Part shown: positions 7,584-16,628 of the stretch, in pieces
Position numbering within the stretch: the stretch's first letter is position 1
Layout: every line of letters starts with the position of its first letter
Assembly: GCA_020854035.1 (NCBI GenBank)
Contig: JADZGE010000024.1
Coordinates: 124,001-188,000 of the forward strand
DNA from: Burkholderiales bacterium
GTDB lineage: Bacteria > Pseudomonadota > Gammaproteobacteria > Burkholderiales > SG8-41
Direction: 5' to 3'
Length of the DNA: 64,000 nt
Notes under the pieces: model-generated
What the model saw: the letters and a program-made list of their open reading frames with translations, nothing else
Told to the model about the DNA's origin: nothing
The model's database searches: none
Program-made: the position numbers and the translations under genes

Positions 7584-9964
7584 AACCGCACCCTGGCGAG
7601 CCGCAGCGCGTTGGTGACCACGGACACCGAGGAGAGCGCCATCGCCGCCGCGGCGAAGATCGGCGAGAGCAGCACGCCCAGGAAGGGGTAGAGCACGCCC
7701 GCGGCGATCGGTATGCCGAGCGCGTTGTAGCCGAAGGCGAAGGCGAGGTTCTGCCTGATGTTGCGCATGGTCGCGCGCGAGAGCGTCGCGGCGCGCGCGA
7801 TGCCGCGGAGGTCGCCCTTCACCAGCGTCACCGCGGCGCTTTCCATGGCGACGTCGGTGCCCGTGCCCATCGCGATCCCGACGTTCGCCTGCGCGAGCGC
7901 CGGGGCGTCGTTGATGCCGTCGCCCGCCATCGCGACCTTGCGGCCGGCCGCCTGCAGCCGCTTGACGTGGCCCGCCTTGTCGGCGGGCAGAACCTCGGCG
8001 AGGGCTTCGTCGATACCGAGCTCACGCGCCACGGCCTGCGCCGTGCGCCGCGAGTCGCCCGTCAGCATGACGATGTGCACGCCGGCCGCCTTGAGCGCGG
8101 CGATCGCCTCGGGCGTGCCCTCCTTCACCGGGTCGGCAACCGCCGCGAGCCCGGCCGCCCTTCCGTCCACGGCGAAGAAGACGACGGTCCGTGCCTCGCC
8201 GCGCCACGACTCCGCGCGTTCCTCCCACTGCTTCGCGTCGACGGCGTTACGGGCGAGGAAGCCGCGGCTGCCGACGAGGACGCTCCTGCCGTTCACCTCG
8301 GCCCGCACGCCCAATCCGTTCTCGGCATGGAATTCGCGGGCCCGCGGCAGAGCGAGCCCGCGCGCCTTCGCGCCCGCGACGATCGCGGTGGCGATCGGGT
8401 GCTCGGAGAGCTGCTCCACGCCGGCGACGAGCGCAAGCGCCTCGTCTTCCCGCATGCCTTCGGCCGCGAAGCCCGTCAGCGCCGGGCGGCCGAGAGTGAG
8501 GGTGCCGGTCTTGTCCACGACGAGCGTGTCGATGTCGCGCATGCGCTCGATCGCCTCGGCGTTGCGGAAGAGGATACCGACGCGCGCGCCCTCGCCCATG
8601 GCGACCGTCATCGAGATGGGCGTCGCGAGACCGACGGCACAGGGACACGCGATGATCAGCACCGCCACCGCGTTCAGAAGCGCATAGGTGAGCCGCGGCT
8701 CGGGCCCGTAAAACCACCACGCGAGCGCGGTGACCGCGGCGATGGCGACGACCGTCTGGACGAAGTACGCCGCGATGACGTCGGCGAGCTTCTGGATCGG
8801 CGCGCGCGTGCGCTGCGCTTCCGCGACCATGTGCACGATCTGCGAGAGGAGGGTTTCCGAACCGACCCGCTCCGCCCGGAAGGTGAACGATCCGTTGCCG
8901 TTCACCGTCGCGCCCGTGACGCGAGCGCCGGGCTCCTTCAGGACGGGCACCGGCTCGCCCGAGATCATCGATTCGTCGACCCGGCTCGACCCTTCCAGCA
9001 CGACGCCGTCCACCGGCACCTTCTCCCCGGGCTTCACGCGGAGGCGTTCGCCCACTCTCACCGTGTCGAGCGGCACCTGCTCCTCCGTGCCGTCCTCCCG
9101 CAGGCGCCACGCGAGATTGGGCGCGAGCTCCAGCAACTGGCGGATCGCCTGGCTCGTTCGGCCCATCGCGCGAAGCTGAAGGACATCTCCCAGCATGACG
9201 AGGGTCACGATGACCGCCGCCGCCTCGAAATACGTGCCGACGGCGCCGTCGTGCTCCCTGAATTCCGGCGGAAAGAGCCCCGGCGCCAGCACCGCCGCGA
9301 GGCTGAAGAGGTACGCCAGCGCGACTCCCAGCCCGATCAGCGAGTACATGTTGAGCTCGCGGCTCCGGAGCGACATCCAGAACTTGTGCAGGATGGGCGA
9401 GCCCACCCAGAGCACGACCGGCGTGCCGAGCGCGAATTCGACCCAGCCGCGCGCGCGCGGAGCAAGGCCGAAAGGCTCGTGGAAACCGACCATCGGGCCC
9501 ATCGCCAGCATCACGAGCGGAATCGACAGGGCCGCGCCCATCCAGAACCGGCGCGTCAGATCCTTCAATTCCGAATCGTCCGCTTCGCCGCTGCCGGCCA
9601 CGGGGACGAGCGGCATGCCGCACTTGGGGCAGGACCCCGGGCCGTCCTGCACGATTTCCGGGTGCATGGGACAGGTGTACTGGGTTCCCGCGGGAGCCGC
9701 AGCCGGCGCCGGCGCAGCGGTGCCCGGGGCGAGGAATCGCGCCGGATCCGCCTCGAAGAGCTTGCGGCAGCCGTCGCAGCAGAAGTGGTACGTGGTGCCC
9801 TTGTGCGTCGCGGATTCCGTCGCCGTGGCGGGATCCACCCGCATCCCGCAGACGGGGTCGGTCGCGTCTTGCCCTTCCGCGGCGTGCCCCGCGCAGCAGG
9901 CGTGTCCCTCACGGCCGTGGCGTGCGTGCCCGTGCTGCCCGTGTTCATGGTGTGCGTGGCTCAT
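7580..9964 (-). CDS. copA: Copper-translocating P1B-type ATPase with YHS and HMBD domains
   Basis: A 794-residue inner-membrane Cu(I) exporter. Domains in order: His-rich start ([16 protein letters not shown]), a YHS-like metal domain ([10 protein letters not shown] ... [16 protein letters not shown], residues about 34-78), a heavy-metal-binding domain (YTCPMHPEI ... [12 protein letters not shown], about 95-122), then the ATPase core with ISGEPVPV (A domain), [11 protein letters not shown] (metal-site CPC), [11 protein letters not shown] (phosphorylated Asp) and [18 protein letters not shown] 9964 removes an unsupported extension. The GTG of an AhpD-like gene overlaps its stop. The CPC with YHS/HMBD suits copper or silver rather than zinc. 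Confidence 0.93.
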   Translation of the reverse strand: MSHAHHEHGQHGHARHGREGHACCAGHAAEGQDATDPVCGMRVDPATATESATHKGTTYHFCCDGCRKLFEADPARFLAPGTAAPAPAAAPAGTQYTCPMHPEIVQDGPGSCPKCGMPLVPVAGSGEADDSELKDLTRRFWMGAALSIPLVMLAMGPMVGFHEPFGLAPRARGWVEFALGTPVVLWVGSPILHKFWMSLRSRELNMYSLIGLGVALAYLFSLAAVLAPGLFPPEFREHDGAVGTYFEAAAVIVTLVMLGDVLQLRAMGRTSQAIRQLLELAPNLAWRLREDGTEEQVPLDTVRVGERLRVKPGEKVPVDGVVLEGSSRVDESMISGEPVPVLKEPGARVTGATVNGNGSFTFRAERVGSETLLSQIVHMVAEAQRTRAPIQKLADVIAAYFVQTVVAIAAVTALAWWFYGPEPRLTYALLNAVAVLIIACPCAVGLATPISMTVAMGEGARVGILFRNAEAIERMRDIDTLVVDKTGTLTLGRPALTGFAAEGMREDEALALVAGVEQLSEHPIATAIVAGAKARGLALPRAREFHAENGLGVRAEVNGRSVLVGSRGFLARNAVDAKQWEERAESWRGEARTVVFFAVDGRAAGLAAVADPVKEGTPEAIAALKAAGVHIVMLTGDSRRTAQAVARELGIDEALAEVLPADKAGHVKRLQAAGRKVAMAGDGINDAPALAQANVGIAMGTGTDVAMESAAVTLVKGDLRGIARAATLSRATMRNIRQNLAFAFGYNALGIPIAAGVLYPFLGVLLSPIFAAAAMALSSVSVVTNALRLARVRL

Positions 9965-9990
9965 CTGCTTGCCCCTTTTTGATCGTTTCG

Positions 9991-10086
9991 CAACGCATCG
10001 AGCACGCGCTCGCGCACCTGCTGCACGAGTGCGAGGCTCACGGCAAGGCGCCACGGTGCCCGATCATCGCCGCGATCGAGGGTGAG
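9991..10086 (+). pseudogene. Possible C-terminal remnant of a MerR-family metal regulator
   Basis: On the strand opposite the copper ATPase, a frame reads [18 protein letters not shown] then [12 protein letters not shown]. That is like the end of CueR/HmrR-type regulators: a helix ending in Cys, about 8 residues, then Cys-Pro-Ile. No DNA-binding half precedes it, since the ATPase start is there. It could be a relic of a copper regulator or chance. Confidence 0.3.
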
Positions 10087-10160
10087 GCGGTCGGCGAGCC
10101 CGCCGCCGGGGAAGGAGATCGCGCGGCCGGGGCGGAAAATCGGGGGTCCCTGCGCCGTAC

Positions 10161-11159
10161 TCAGTAGGTGAAGCTCAAGCGCGCTTCCTTCACCACCTTC
10201 TTCCACCGGTTCACGTCGATCCTCAGCCGCTCCGCGAATTCCTCCGGCGGCCCGCCCGCGCGCTCGAGCCCCTGGTCCTGCAGCCACTTCTCGTTCTCGC
10301 TCGTGCGCAGGATCCGGGCGACCTCGCGGTTCCACAGCGCCAGGATGTCCTTCGGCAGGCCCTTCGGTCCCCACATGCCGTACCAGTGGACCACCTCGAA
10401 GCCCGGCACCGTTTCGCCGATCGAAGGCACCTCCGGCAGCGCGCGGGCGCGCCGTGTGCTCGTCACGCCGAGCGCGCGCAGTCGTCCCGCCTTGATGTGC
10501 GGGAGGCTCGTCACGAGTGTCGTCATGCTGCCGCTCACCTCGTTACTGAGGAGCCCCGTCATGGCCGGACCGCTGCCCTTGTACGGAACGAGGGTGTACC
10601 GCGCGCCGGTCTGCAGCTTGAAGAATTCCTGCGCGAGGTGATCGAGCGTGCCGACGCCCGCCGAGGCGACATTCACCTTGCCCGGGTTCGCCTTGCTGTA
10701 CTCGATGAACTCCCTGACGCTCTTCACCGGCGTCCCGGGATGCATGGTGAGGACGAGCGGCGTGGTGCCGATCAGGATGATCGGCGTGATGCCGTCCACC
10801 GAATCGTAATCGAGACGGTGCGTTGCCTCGGTCGCACCGTAGCTCCCCGAGACCACGATCAGCGTATAGCCGTCGGGCGCCGCGTGCGCGGCGAGTCCCG
10901 CGCCCAGGGCGCCACCCGCGCCCGGGCGGTTGTCGACGATCACTTGCTGCCCCAGCACCTCGGTCATCGGGCCGCCGATCCGCCGCGCGAGAAGATCCGA
11001 TCCGCCGCCCGCCGCGAACGGCGTCAGCATCCGGATCGGCCGGCTTGGATATTTCGACTGGGCCTGCGCGGTGCAGAGTCCGCCGGAACCGGCCGTGGCC
11101 ACGGCGCCAGCGCCGCCAAGAAGCAACCTGCGGCGGCGAACATCGACTGCATGTTTCAT
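10161..11159 (-). CDS. Bug-family (TctC) periplasmic solute-binding protein
   Basis: A 332-residue exported protein of the Bug/TctC family, which bind small carboxylates for tripartite tricarboxylate transporters or signalling. The N-terminus RRRRLLLGGAGAVATAGSGG is Tat-like. Family signatures: YPSRPIRMLTPFAAGGGSD, VDNRPGAGGALGAG, SGSYGATEATH and LVPYKGSGPAMTGLLSNEV. No TctA/TctB genes are nearby, usual for the many orphan Bug proteins of Betaproteobacteria. The ligand is unknown. Confidence 0.9.
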   Translation of the reverse strand: MKHAVDVRRRRLLLGGAGAVATAGSGGLCTAQAQSKYPSRPIRMLTPFAAGGGSDLLARRIGGPMTEVLGQQVIVDNRPGAGGALGAGLAAHAAPDGYTLIVVSGSYGATEATHRLDYDSVDGITPIILIGTTPLVLTMHPGTPVKSVREFIEYSKANPGKVNVASAGVGTLDHLAQEFFKLQTGARYTLVPYKGSGPAMTGLLSNEVSGSMTTLVTSLPHIKAGRLRALGVTSTRRARALPEVPSIGETVPGFEVVHWYGMWGPKGLPKDILALWNREVARILRTSENEKWLQDQGLERAGGPPEEFAERLRIDVNRWKKVVKEARLSFTY

Positions 11160-11385
11160 GGCGATCTCCTCCTCGTTTCGGTACGGAAGCCTATCCCGGG
11201 GGGCTCGCGGGGGCCGTGCGGCTTTTCGTCGTGCCGCCCCTGCACGAAGGAAGCCGGCGCCAACCAGCCGGGGATTCTATCCGAACTGGAGGATGGAGCC
11301 GACCGGCGCAGCATCCGCCGCATCGCCGCGGCTCGCCTCGAGGAAACCCGGCGGCGGATCGCGGATCTGCAACGCATTCACGCGA

Positions 11386-12048
11386 TCAGCCTGCCTGCCT
11401 TCGGGGCAGCAGGTCGCGCGGCCGGGGCAGAAAGGCGGGCGTTCGCCGGGCATACGCCGCGTATTCCTCGCCGAATTCCTGCGCTACCTCGCGTTCCTCG
11501 CGCCGAGCGAGCCTTGCGTACATGAACACGAGGATCGGGAACATCGCCAGCGTGACGAGCGTCGGCCATTGCAGCAGGAACCCGATCATGATGAGCACGA
11601 AGCCGGCGTACTGAGGATGGCGCACCCGCGCGTACGGGCCGGTGACGGCAAGCCGCCGCGCCTTCTGCGCCTGGTAGAGCACCTTCCACGCCGAGGCGAG
11701 GAGCCAGAAACCTCCGCCGAGGAAGACGGTGCTCAGCAGGTGAAACGGCCCGAAGTGCGGATTGGCTCGCCAGCCGAACATGATCTCGAGGAGGTGCCCT
11801 GAATCGTGAGCGAAGAAGTCGACGCCCGGAAAGCGGGTCGCGAGCCACCCCGAGAGGAGGTAGATCGTCAGCGGGAAGCCGTACATCTCCGTGAACAGGG
11901 CGACCAGAAACCCCGAGAATGCCCCGAACGAGCGCCAGTCGCGCGTGGTCCGGGGCCTGGCGAAGCTGAAGGCGAACATGATGAATACCGCCGAGTTGAC
12001 GATGACGAGCGACCACACGCCATAGGCCGATGGCTCGGAGGGATCCAT
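11386..12048 (-). CDS. Isoprenylcysteine carboxyl methyltransferase-like membrane protein
   Basis: A 220-residue integral membrane protein of the ICMT/PEMT-like methyltransferase family, with several hydrophobic segments and the C-terminal cofactor-binding signature GPYARVRHPQYAGFVLIMIG followed by REEREVAQEFGEEYAAYARR. Start ATG 12048 lies 5 bp from the DUF2933 stop, so it is the last gene of a leftward metal-associated cluster. Bacterial members rarely have known substrates; its place behind copper-type genes is the only hint. Confidence 0.8.
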   Translation of the reverse strand: MDPSEPSAYGVWSLVIVNSAVFIMFAFSFARPRTTRDWRSFGAFSGFLVALFTEMYGFPLTIYLLSGWLATRFPGVDFFAHDSGHLLEIMFGWRANPHFGPFHLLSTVFLGGGFWLLASAWKVLYQAQKARRLAVTGPYARVRHPQYAGFVLIMIGFLLQWPTLVTLAMFPILVFMYARLARREEREVAQEFGEEYAAYARRTPAFLPRPRDLLPRRQAG

Positions 12049-12053
12049 CCGGG

Positions 12054-12317
12054 TTACTCCTTGCGACGCGCGTCCGAACGGCTGCGTTCGTCGCCGCGAT
12101 GGTTGCCGGGCCCGCCGTGACTTCCATGCATGAAAACATGCAGCAGGGGGCAGGCGAGCAGCAGCAGCCAGATGCCGTAGGACGAAAGCCAGGTGGAGAG
12201 ATGCGCTCTGTGTTCGGTGACGAGAAAGTAGCCGCCAATCAGCAGGAACGCGATCAGCACCCATTTGAACCGGGATTCTTCCGGAGGGCGATGCGGCGAC
12301 TGTTGCTCGGGGTTCAT
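12054..12317 (-). CDS. DUF2933 small membrane protein
   Basis: An 87-residue protein with two close hydrophobic stretches (WVLIAFLLIGGYFLV and YGIWLLLLACPLLHVFMHG) and a His-rich, basic tail (HGSHGGPGNHRGDERSR). The HRAHL-N-YGIWLLLLACPLLHVFMH pattern is that of DUF2933 proteins, which often sit in copper and heavy-metal clusters. ATG 12317 has a ribosome-site-like AGGAGAAACC upstream. Function unknown; Cys/His/Met in the second segment could touch metal. Confidence 0.75.
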   Translation of the reverse strand: MNPEQQSPHRPPEESRFKWVLIAFLLIGGYFLVTEHRAHLSTWLSSYGIWLLLLACPLLHVFMHGSHGGPGNHRGDERSRSDARRKE

Positions 12318-12498
12318 GGGTTTCTCCTTCGGCCACACCAGCCAGACATGACGACATGTCATCACGAGATGCGTGTGTCCGTATCGGTCCCGATCCTCAC
12401 CCGGGTGTCACACGGAAAACCTGGGGCGGTACGAGGAGGTTCGTGGGCGCGTGCACATTGCGATAGACGCGTCCGGCGAGGACGAAGCACGAGTCGCG

Positions 12499-12903
12499 TC
12501 ACGGCAGTTGCCAACTGAACGATCGCGGTTTCGCTTCGCCCGGGCGCTGTATCCGCAGCTCGACCGCCGCGGGCGGAGGCGCTATCGGCTTAAACCTGAG
12601 CACCCCTTCCCGGTGATGGCCGCCGGGACCGGCGCCCTCCCACGCGATCGGAGCGTGCTTGCCGCCCGCCCCGTCGAGGAGGACGGCGGATTTCACCAGG
12701 TCGTCGTTGAGATCGGCGCTGTGCGTGTCGAGCACCACCTTGAACTCCCATGCAGGCGCGCCCGGCGCGAGGTTCTGCGGGGTGACGGCAACGGTGACGC
12801 CGCGTTCGCTGCTCTTCCGGGTGGCGAGTTCGGCCGCGGTCGCTGGAAGCGCGATGGCAGCGGCGAGGAGCAGCGTCGCCGCGAGCTTCCTCGTGTATCT
12901 CAT
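12499..12903 (-). CDS. Secreted protein of unknown function in the metal cluster
   Basis: A 134-residue protein with a clear signal peptide (LAATLLLAAAIALPATAAE). The mature part is predicted beta-rich: VTVAVTPQNLAPGAPAWEF, VVLDTHSADLNDDLVKSAVL, then HHREGVLRFKPI, ending FSWQLP. It looks like a compact immunoglobulin-like periplasmic domain, and similar small proteins are known next to DUF2933-type genes, but I cannot name the family. It lies between the Met-rich protein and DUF2933 and is read in the same direction. Confidence 0.65.
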   Translation of the reverse strand: MRYTRKLAATLLLAAAIALPATAAELATRKSSERGVTVAVTPQNLAPGAPAWEFKVVLDTHSADLNDDLVKSAVLLDGAGGKHAPIAWEGAGPGGHHREGVLRFKPIAPPPAAVELRIQRPGEAKPRSFSWQLP

Positions 12904-12924
12904 GGCTCTTCTCCTGACTTTCGG

Positions 12925-13389
12925 TCACTTTGCCGGAGCCGACTGCATCATCTGCTGATGCTGCATCATCTGCCCCATCATCATCTGCATCATGTCCATG
13001 CGCTTTTCCATCATTTCCTGCCGCTGCTTCGGGTCGCCCATCATGCCGGGGCCCATGCCGCCCTTCGGGCCGCCCATCGCGCCCATCATCATCGGCCCGC
13101 CCATGCCGCGCATCATGCCCATGCCCTCCTGCATCGAGCGCATGTGCTCCTGCATGAGCTTCTGGCGCTCCTTCGGGTCGGTGGTGGCGCGCATTTTCTC
13201 CATCTGCTGCCGCATGGACTTCATGCGCTCCTGCATCGCGGACATCGCCTTCTCGTCCATCATCATTCCCATGCCGCCCGGCTGCATCGCGCCGGGCTTT
13301 CCGGGGGCGGGTTTCGTTTCCTGAGCGAGCGCGGCGGGCGACGCCATTCCGGCTGCAAGTACGAGGGCGGTCAAGAGTGAAGGCTTCAT
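12925..13389 (-). CDS. Met-rich periplasmic protein (probable Cu/Ag binding)
   Basis: A 154-residue exported protein with a signal peptide ending ALA-QE. The mature chain is packed with Met (GGMGMMMDEKAMSAMQER, RGMGGPMMMGAMGG, RMDMMQMMMGQMMQHQQMMQ) in amphipathic helices with Lys/Arg/Gln. Met clusters of this kind bind Cu(I) or Ag(I) in PcoE/SilE-like and Spy-like periplasmic proteins. The WxxDPKERQKLMQEH-type stretch resembles Spy/CpxP helices. Metal buffering in the periplasm is inferred. Confidence 0.7.
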   Translation of the reverse strand: MKPSLLTALVLAAGMASPAALAQETKPAPGKPGAMQPGGMGMMMDEKAMSAMQERMKSMRQQMEKMRATTDPKERQKLMQEHMRSMQEGMGMMRGMGGPMMMGAMGGPKGGMGPGMMGDPKQRQEMMEKRMDMMQMMMGQMMQHQQMMQSAPAK

Positions 13390-13416
13390 GGCATTTCTCC
13401 TTTGATTGAGGGTGAT

Positions 13417-13632
13417 TCAGGATTCACGAGTGTCGGTGGCGGCACCGTCGCGCCGGCCTCGCCGCCCCCGCGAGCGGGCGAGGAGCACGGCCAGTACCAG
13501 GAATATCAGCGCGCCCCAGCCCCACACGCCTGCGTAGCCGGGCATGTGAAAGAGCGGCACGAACGCGTAGAGCAGGGCGAGCGCCGCCCACACGACGACA
13601 ACGGTGATGAGCAGCCAGAAGTCTTCCTTCAT
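13417..13632 (-). CDS. Small two-helix membrane protein next to the oxidase genes
   Basis: A 71-residue protein with two membrane segments (WLLITVVVVWAALALLYAFV and GWGALIFLVLAVLLARS) and a charged C-terminal tail. It starts 14 bp after the end of the heme-copper oxidase-like subunit I gene, and small one- or two-helix proteins often serve as extra subunits of B-family oxidases. I infer a possible accessory subunit; there is no family signature to prove it. Confidence 0.6.
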   Translation of the reverse strand: MKEDFWLLITVVVVWAALALLYAFVPLFHMPGYAGVWGWGALIFLVLAVLLARSRGRRGRRDGAATDTRES

Positions 13633-13646
13633 GATCCGTACCTCGC

Positions 13647-15308
13647 TCAATGCCCGCCGCCGCCCGTCGCGGCGAGCGGCAGCGCCTGCATCATCTCGAA
13701 TGCGAGCACCGTGAAGAGCGTCATCGTGGCGACCAGCGTCAGGACCGACAGGGGCCCGACCCAGGCTCGGGTCCGGCCGACGCTCGCCCCGCTCCAGTCG
13801 ACTGTCGGCGGCACGACAACCGCCGCCCGCGGCGTCCCGGGGAGCAGGGCGCGGACGAGGACGAAGATCCACGCGAGCAGGCTGAGCGCCATGATCGCCG
13901 CGCCGCTACCCATGATCGTCATCAGCGTGAGCCACACGTGCGGCGCGGCGCCGCCGAAGGAGACATCCAGCATCCGTCGCGGGACCCCGAGGTAGCCGGC
14001 GACGACGCCCGCGGCGCCGAAGAGGGCAAGGCCGCCCGTGACGATCCAGGGCAGCGCCGCGAGGAACCCGGGTCGCCAGAGCGGCCGGCCGGACAGCGCG
14101 GGGACGACGTAACAGAACGCCGCGAGGAACGTGAGCGTAACGGTGCCCACGGTAAGAAAGTGGAAGTAGCCCGGCACGAAGAACGTGTCCGAAAGCAGCG
14201 GCGCGAGCTTTCCCTGTATCAGTACGAAGGAGAGCGCGCCGCCGGCCGCGAGGTTCACGACCGCCACGCCGATCGCCGACATCGCGGGGTTGCGCCATGG
14301 CAGCTCGCGCACCCACCCGAAAAGGCCGCGCGCGCCGTGCGCTCGCGCGCGGGTTTCGAGCGAGGCGACGATCACCAGGAACACCAGCACGGTCGGCACG
14401 CTGATGAAGAGCGAGAGGAGGGACCCGATCACGCGCGCGGGCTCGGCAAGGCCCGGTTCGAGGAACATGTGATAGAGCGAGGTCGGCGGAACGAAGACGA
14501 GATAGGTGGAGAAGACGATCTTGGCGAAGCGCGCTCCGTAGATCGATTCCACGCCGGTCAGGACCTTGACGAGCACGTACCACACCAGCACTGTTGCCAT
14601 GAGAGGCAGGTAGTGCATGTTGTGGAAGAGGACGTGCCAGCTCGTGGAGTAGCCGGCGGGCAGGGGACCCCACCCCAGCGCCCAGCGCATCGCGGGCAGG
14701 AAGGCGTTCACCCCCGCCACCGCGCTCACCATCAGGAGCCCCGACCACGCGATGGCGGCGAAGCTCACGGCGGACAATTCCTCCGCCGCGCCGGCGGAGC
14801 GCGGGGCGAGCGAGGTCGCGACCGCCGCGGCCGCGACGCAGAAGAGCCCCACCCCGAGCAGGAGATAACCCGTATAGAACGCCGCGGGTGGCACCCCGCC
14901 CGCCGCCGCGAGATCCGGCGGGGCGTCGTAGAGGAGCGGCATTCCGGTCAGTGTGCCCGCCATGCTGGACCCGAAGCCGGTAGCCATCAGCGCGAGGCCT
15001 GCCCAGGCGACCCCGCGCCAGTGCAGGCGCGCGGCACCGGCGGCATGGCTCGCCGCGAACGCGAGCAGCAACCCGGCCTGCGCGAAATAGAGCCAGTAGA
15101 AAAAGATGCTCACGCCGTGCTGCGACATCAATCGGTAGCCGTGAAAGGGATCGATCCCGACGAAGCCGGCGCGTGCCGCGGCGGTCGCGGCGCCGAACAC
15201 GACGCCGAGCGTCAGCGCGAGCAGCGCCGCGCAGACGAAAAAGGTGAGTAGCATCCGGTCCGGGCGCGGCAGCGCGCGGAGCCGGTCGGTGAACGTGCTC
15301 TGGCTCAT
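13647..15308 (-). CDS. Heme-copper oxidase-like subunit I (B-family type) with Tyr-substituted ligands
   Basis: A 553-residue polytopic membrane protein that aligns by eye with ba3-type oxidase subunit I. The low-spin heme ligands are present: His64 in SQHGVSIFFYW and His383 in VPGYFHFLTVG. The helix VI Cu-site His and cross-link Tyr positions are kept as His229-Asn-Met-His-Tyr233. But the first helix VII Cu ligand is Tyr279 (SLYHMFLEPG, second His280 kept) and the high-spin heme proximal His is Tyr381 (GYFHF). From memory, Thermus ba3 has His282/283 and His384 there. The flanks VASLETRAR and GVPRRMLDVSF support the alignment. It may be a divergent oxidase, a NO reductase or a protein with another task. 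It is read with subunit II, 19 bp upstream. Confidence 0.85.
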   Translation of the reverse strand: MSQSTFTDRLRALPRPDRMLLTFFVCAALLALTLGVVFGAATAAARAGFVGIDPFHGYRLMSQHGVSIFFYWLYFAQAGLLLAFAASHAAGAARLHWRGVAWAGLALMATGFGSSMAGTLTGMPLLYDAPPDLAAAGGVPPAAFYTGYLLLGVGLFCVAAAAVATSLAPRSAGAAEELSAVSFAAIAWSGLLMVSAVAGVNAFLPAMRWALGWGPLPAGYSTSWHVLFHNMHYLPLMATVLVWYVLVKVLTGVESIYGARFAKIVFSTYLVFVPPTSLYHMFLEPGLAEPARVIGSLLSLFISVPTVLVFLVIVASLETRARAHGARGLFGWVRELPWRNPAMSAIGVAVVNLAAGGALSFVLIQGKLAPLLSDTFFVPGYFHFLTVGTVTLTFLAAFCYVVPALSGRPLWRPGFLAALPWIVTGGLALFGAAGVVAGYLGVPRRMLDVSFGGAAPHVWLTLMTIMGSGAAIMALSLLAWIFVLVRALLPGTPRAAVVVPPTVDWSGASVGRTRAWVGPLSVLTLVATMTLFTVLAFEMMQALPLAATGGGGH

Positions 15309-15327
15309 TGCTGCCTCCGCTTCGCGC

Positions 15328-15972
15328 TCAAGAGACGACGATCGTGGCGCGCATGCGGTCGTGGAGCAGGCCACAGTAGCTCGTGCAATACACGAGATAC
15401 TCGCCGGGCCGCAGGAAGGTCAGTGCCTGCTCGACGAGCGCACCGGATCGCAGCCGCGTGATCCGGCTCGCGGGACCGACCCGGAGCGCGAGGCCGTGCG
15501 TGACATCGACGGCCATCATCCGGAACCGGTATTGCGTGTCGCGTGCGAGCCGCAGGATCGCGGGGGTGAATCCCCACTGGTACGCCATCAGGTAGACGTC
15601 GATCGGCTCCACGGCGGCGGGCGCGGCTGCCGCGTGTTCCGCCGCGCCGTGCCCTGCATGGGGATCGGCGGCGGCGACCGGCCGCGGCTGCACGCTGCCG
15701 TCCGGCAGCTTGTGCGTTTCGGCGAAACGCTCCGCGAGCCGCCGGAACTCCGCGGGCGAGGGGCCCGCGGCGGCACCGTGCTCGCCGTGACCGGCGGGTT
15801 CCGCAGCGGCGCCGTGTTCGTCGTGCCCCTTTTCGGGAGCGTGCAGGCCGAGAGGCGCCGCGCCATACGCCGCCCACAGGCCGTAGAGGCTCACGACCCC
15901 GAAGCCCGCGGCGGTAATGAAGCCGCGCCGCGTGGTGAAGTGCCTGCCCTCGTTTCCGGATTCTTCCTTCAT
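15328..15972 (-). CDS. CuA-type subunit II of the heme-copper oxidase-like pair
   Basis: A 214-residue membrane-anchored cupredoxin. The N-terminus has a Tat-like/anchor stretch (TTRRGFITAAGFGVVSLYGL), then a His-rich linker (KGHDEHGAAAEPAGHGEHG and DPHAGHGAAEH) that could bind copper. The cupredoxin domain carries a complete CuA site: His159 in VDVTHGLAL and Cys196-x3-Cys200-x3-His204-x2-Met207 in CTSYCGLLHDRM, plus the electron-entry-type Trp133 in YQWGF. ATG 15972 was chosen; an in-frame start 42 bp upstream is possible. An intact CuA site means the complex can accept electrons from a cytochrome c or cupredoxin. Confidence 0.88.
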   Translation of the reverse strand: MKEESGNEGRHFTTRRGFITAAGFGVVSLYGLWAAYGAAPLGLHAPEKGHDEHGAAAEPAGHGEHGAAAGPSPAEFRRLAERFAETHKLPDGSVQPRPVAAADPHAGHGAAEHAAAAPAAVEPIDVYLMAYQWGFTPAILRLARDTQYRFRMMAVDVTHGLALRVGPASRITRLRSGALVEQALTFLRPGEYLVYCTSYCGLLHDRMRATIVVS

Positions 15973-16125
15973 GGTTCCTCGTTCGCTGGTCGTTGCCATG
16001 GATGGTTTCGTCACCGCTCTCCCGCGCGCGTGCGCGGGTCCTGTTTGCGGGATTCGTTGCCGCCGCGCGCCGTACGCGCCGGCGAAAGCGAAGCGCCCGC
16101 GGCCGGATGGCCACGGGTGGAGGGG

Positions 16126-16536
16126 CTAGATGCGAAGCCGCAGCGTGCCGAGGTAGACCCGCACACCCGGCGGCAGCACGGGCGAGAGGCGCGACCGGAC
16201 GGAATTCGCGCCTTGCGGGAACTCGCTCGCCGTGGCCGGGATTGCCGGCGCGGGCTCGATACCGCGTTCGCCCGGCACGGTCGCGACCGGCACCGGGCCC
16301 GCCGCGGCCGTGAGTTCGGTGCAGTCGAAATCGGACTGCGGGTGTGCGTGCAACCCGGAATCGTCCGTGGTCACGTGCGGGTCCCCTGTCCGGTCAAGCG
16401 GCCCGCCCGAGCCTCCCGCGGCGACGGTTTCGCAGCACGGGATCATGACGGTTGTCAGCAGGAAAGCGACCCAACCGGCAAACAGCCAGAATGACCGGCC
16501 GCGAGGCATCGTTACGGCGCCGGAGCCTGCTCGCAT
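16126..16536 (-). CDS. Small membrane-anchored/exported protein of unknown function
   Basis: A 136-residue protein with one strong hydrophobic segment (FWLFAGWVAFLLTTVMIP) followed by CCETVAAGG, which could be an uncleaved anchor or signal. The rest is Pro/Gly/Ser-rich with HAHPQSDFDC and ends GVRVYLGTLRLRI. I recognise no family. An FNR-like box is centred 61 bp upstream of ATG 16536. It reads toward the oxidase pair and may be the first gene of that transcript, 153 bp before subunit II. Confidence 0.55.
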   Translation of the reverse strand: MRAGSGAVTMPRGRSFWLFAGWVAFLLTTVMIPCCETVAAGGSGGPLDRTGDPHVTTDDSGLHAHPQSDFDCTELTAAAGPVPVATVPGERGIEPAPAIPATASEFPQGANSVRSRLSPVLPPGVRVYLGTLRLRI

Positions 16537-16590
16537 GGTGCCCTCCCCAAGTACATGCCGGCCATCCTGCGAGCGAGGCTCCGGGGCGCT

Positions 16591-16604
16591 TTGACACAGA
16601 TCAA
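16591..16604. promoter_or_regulatory. FNR/Anr/Dnr-type box
   Basis: TTGACACAGATCAA (minus strand TTGATCTGTGTCAA), one change from the TTGAT-N4-ATCAA palindrome. It is centred 61 bp upstream of the start at 16536 and just beyond the stop of the TerD-like gene. Confidence 0.6.
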
Positions 16605-16628
16605 CAACGAGGCCATGCGGGCGGGGCT

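Noticed and set aside
7463-9982. Very long plus-strand frame (839 codons) opposite the copper ATPase
   Set aside because: It is the shadow of a GC-rich coding strand: Arg/His/Gly/Glu-rich without a domain, fully covered by a clear P-type ATPase on the other strand.
9961-10374. 137-codon minus-strand frame between the Bug protein and copA
   Set aside because: It overlaps the 3' end of the Bug gene and has no ribosome site, signal or domain.
12925-13389. Met-rich protein as a repeat array of mobile origin
   Set aside because: The codons change between repeats and the frame has a signal peptide; it is an ordinary Met-rich protein.
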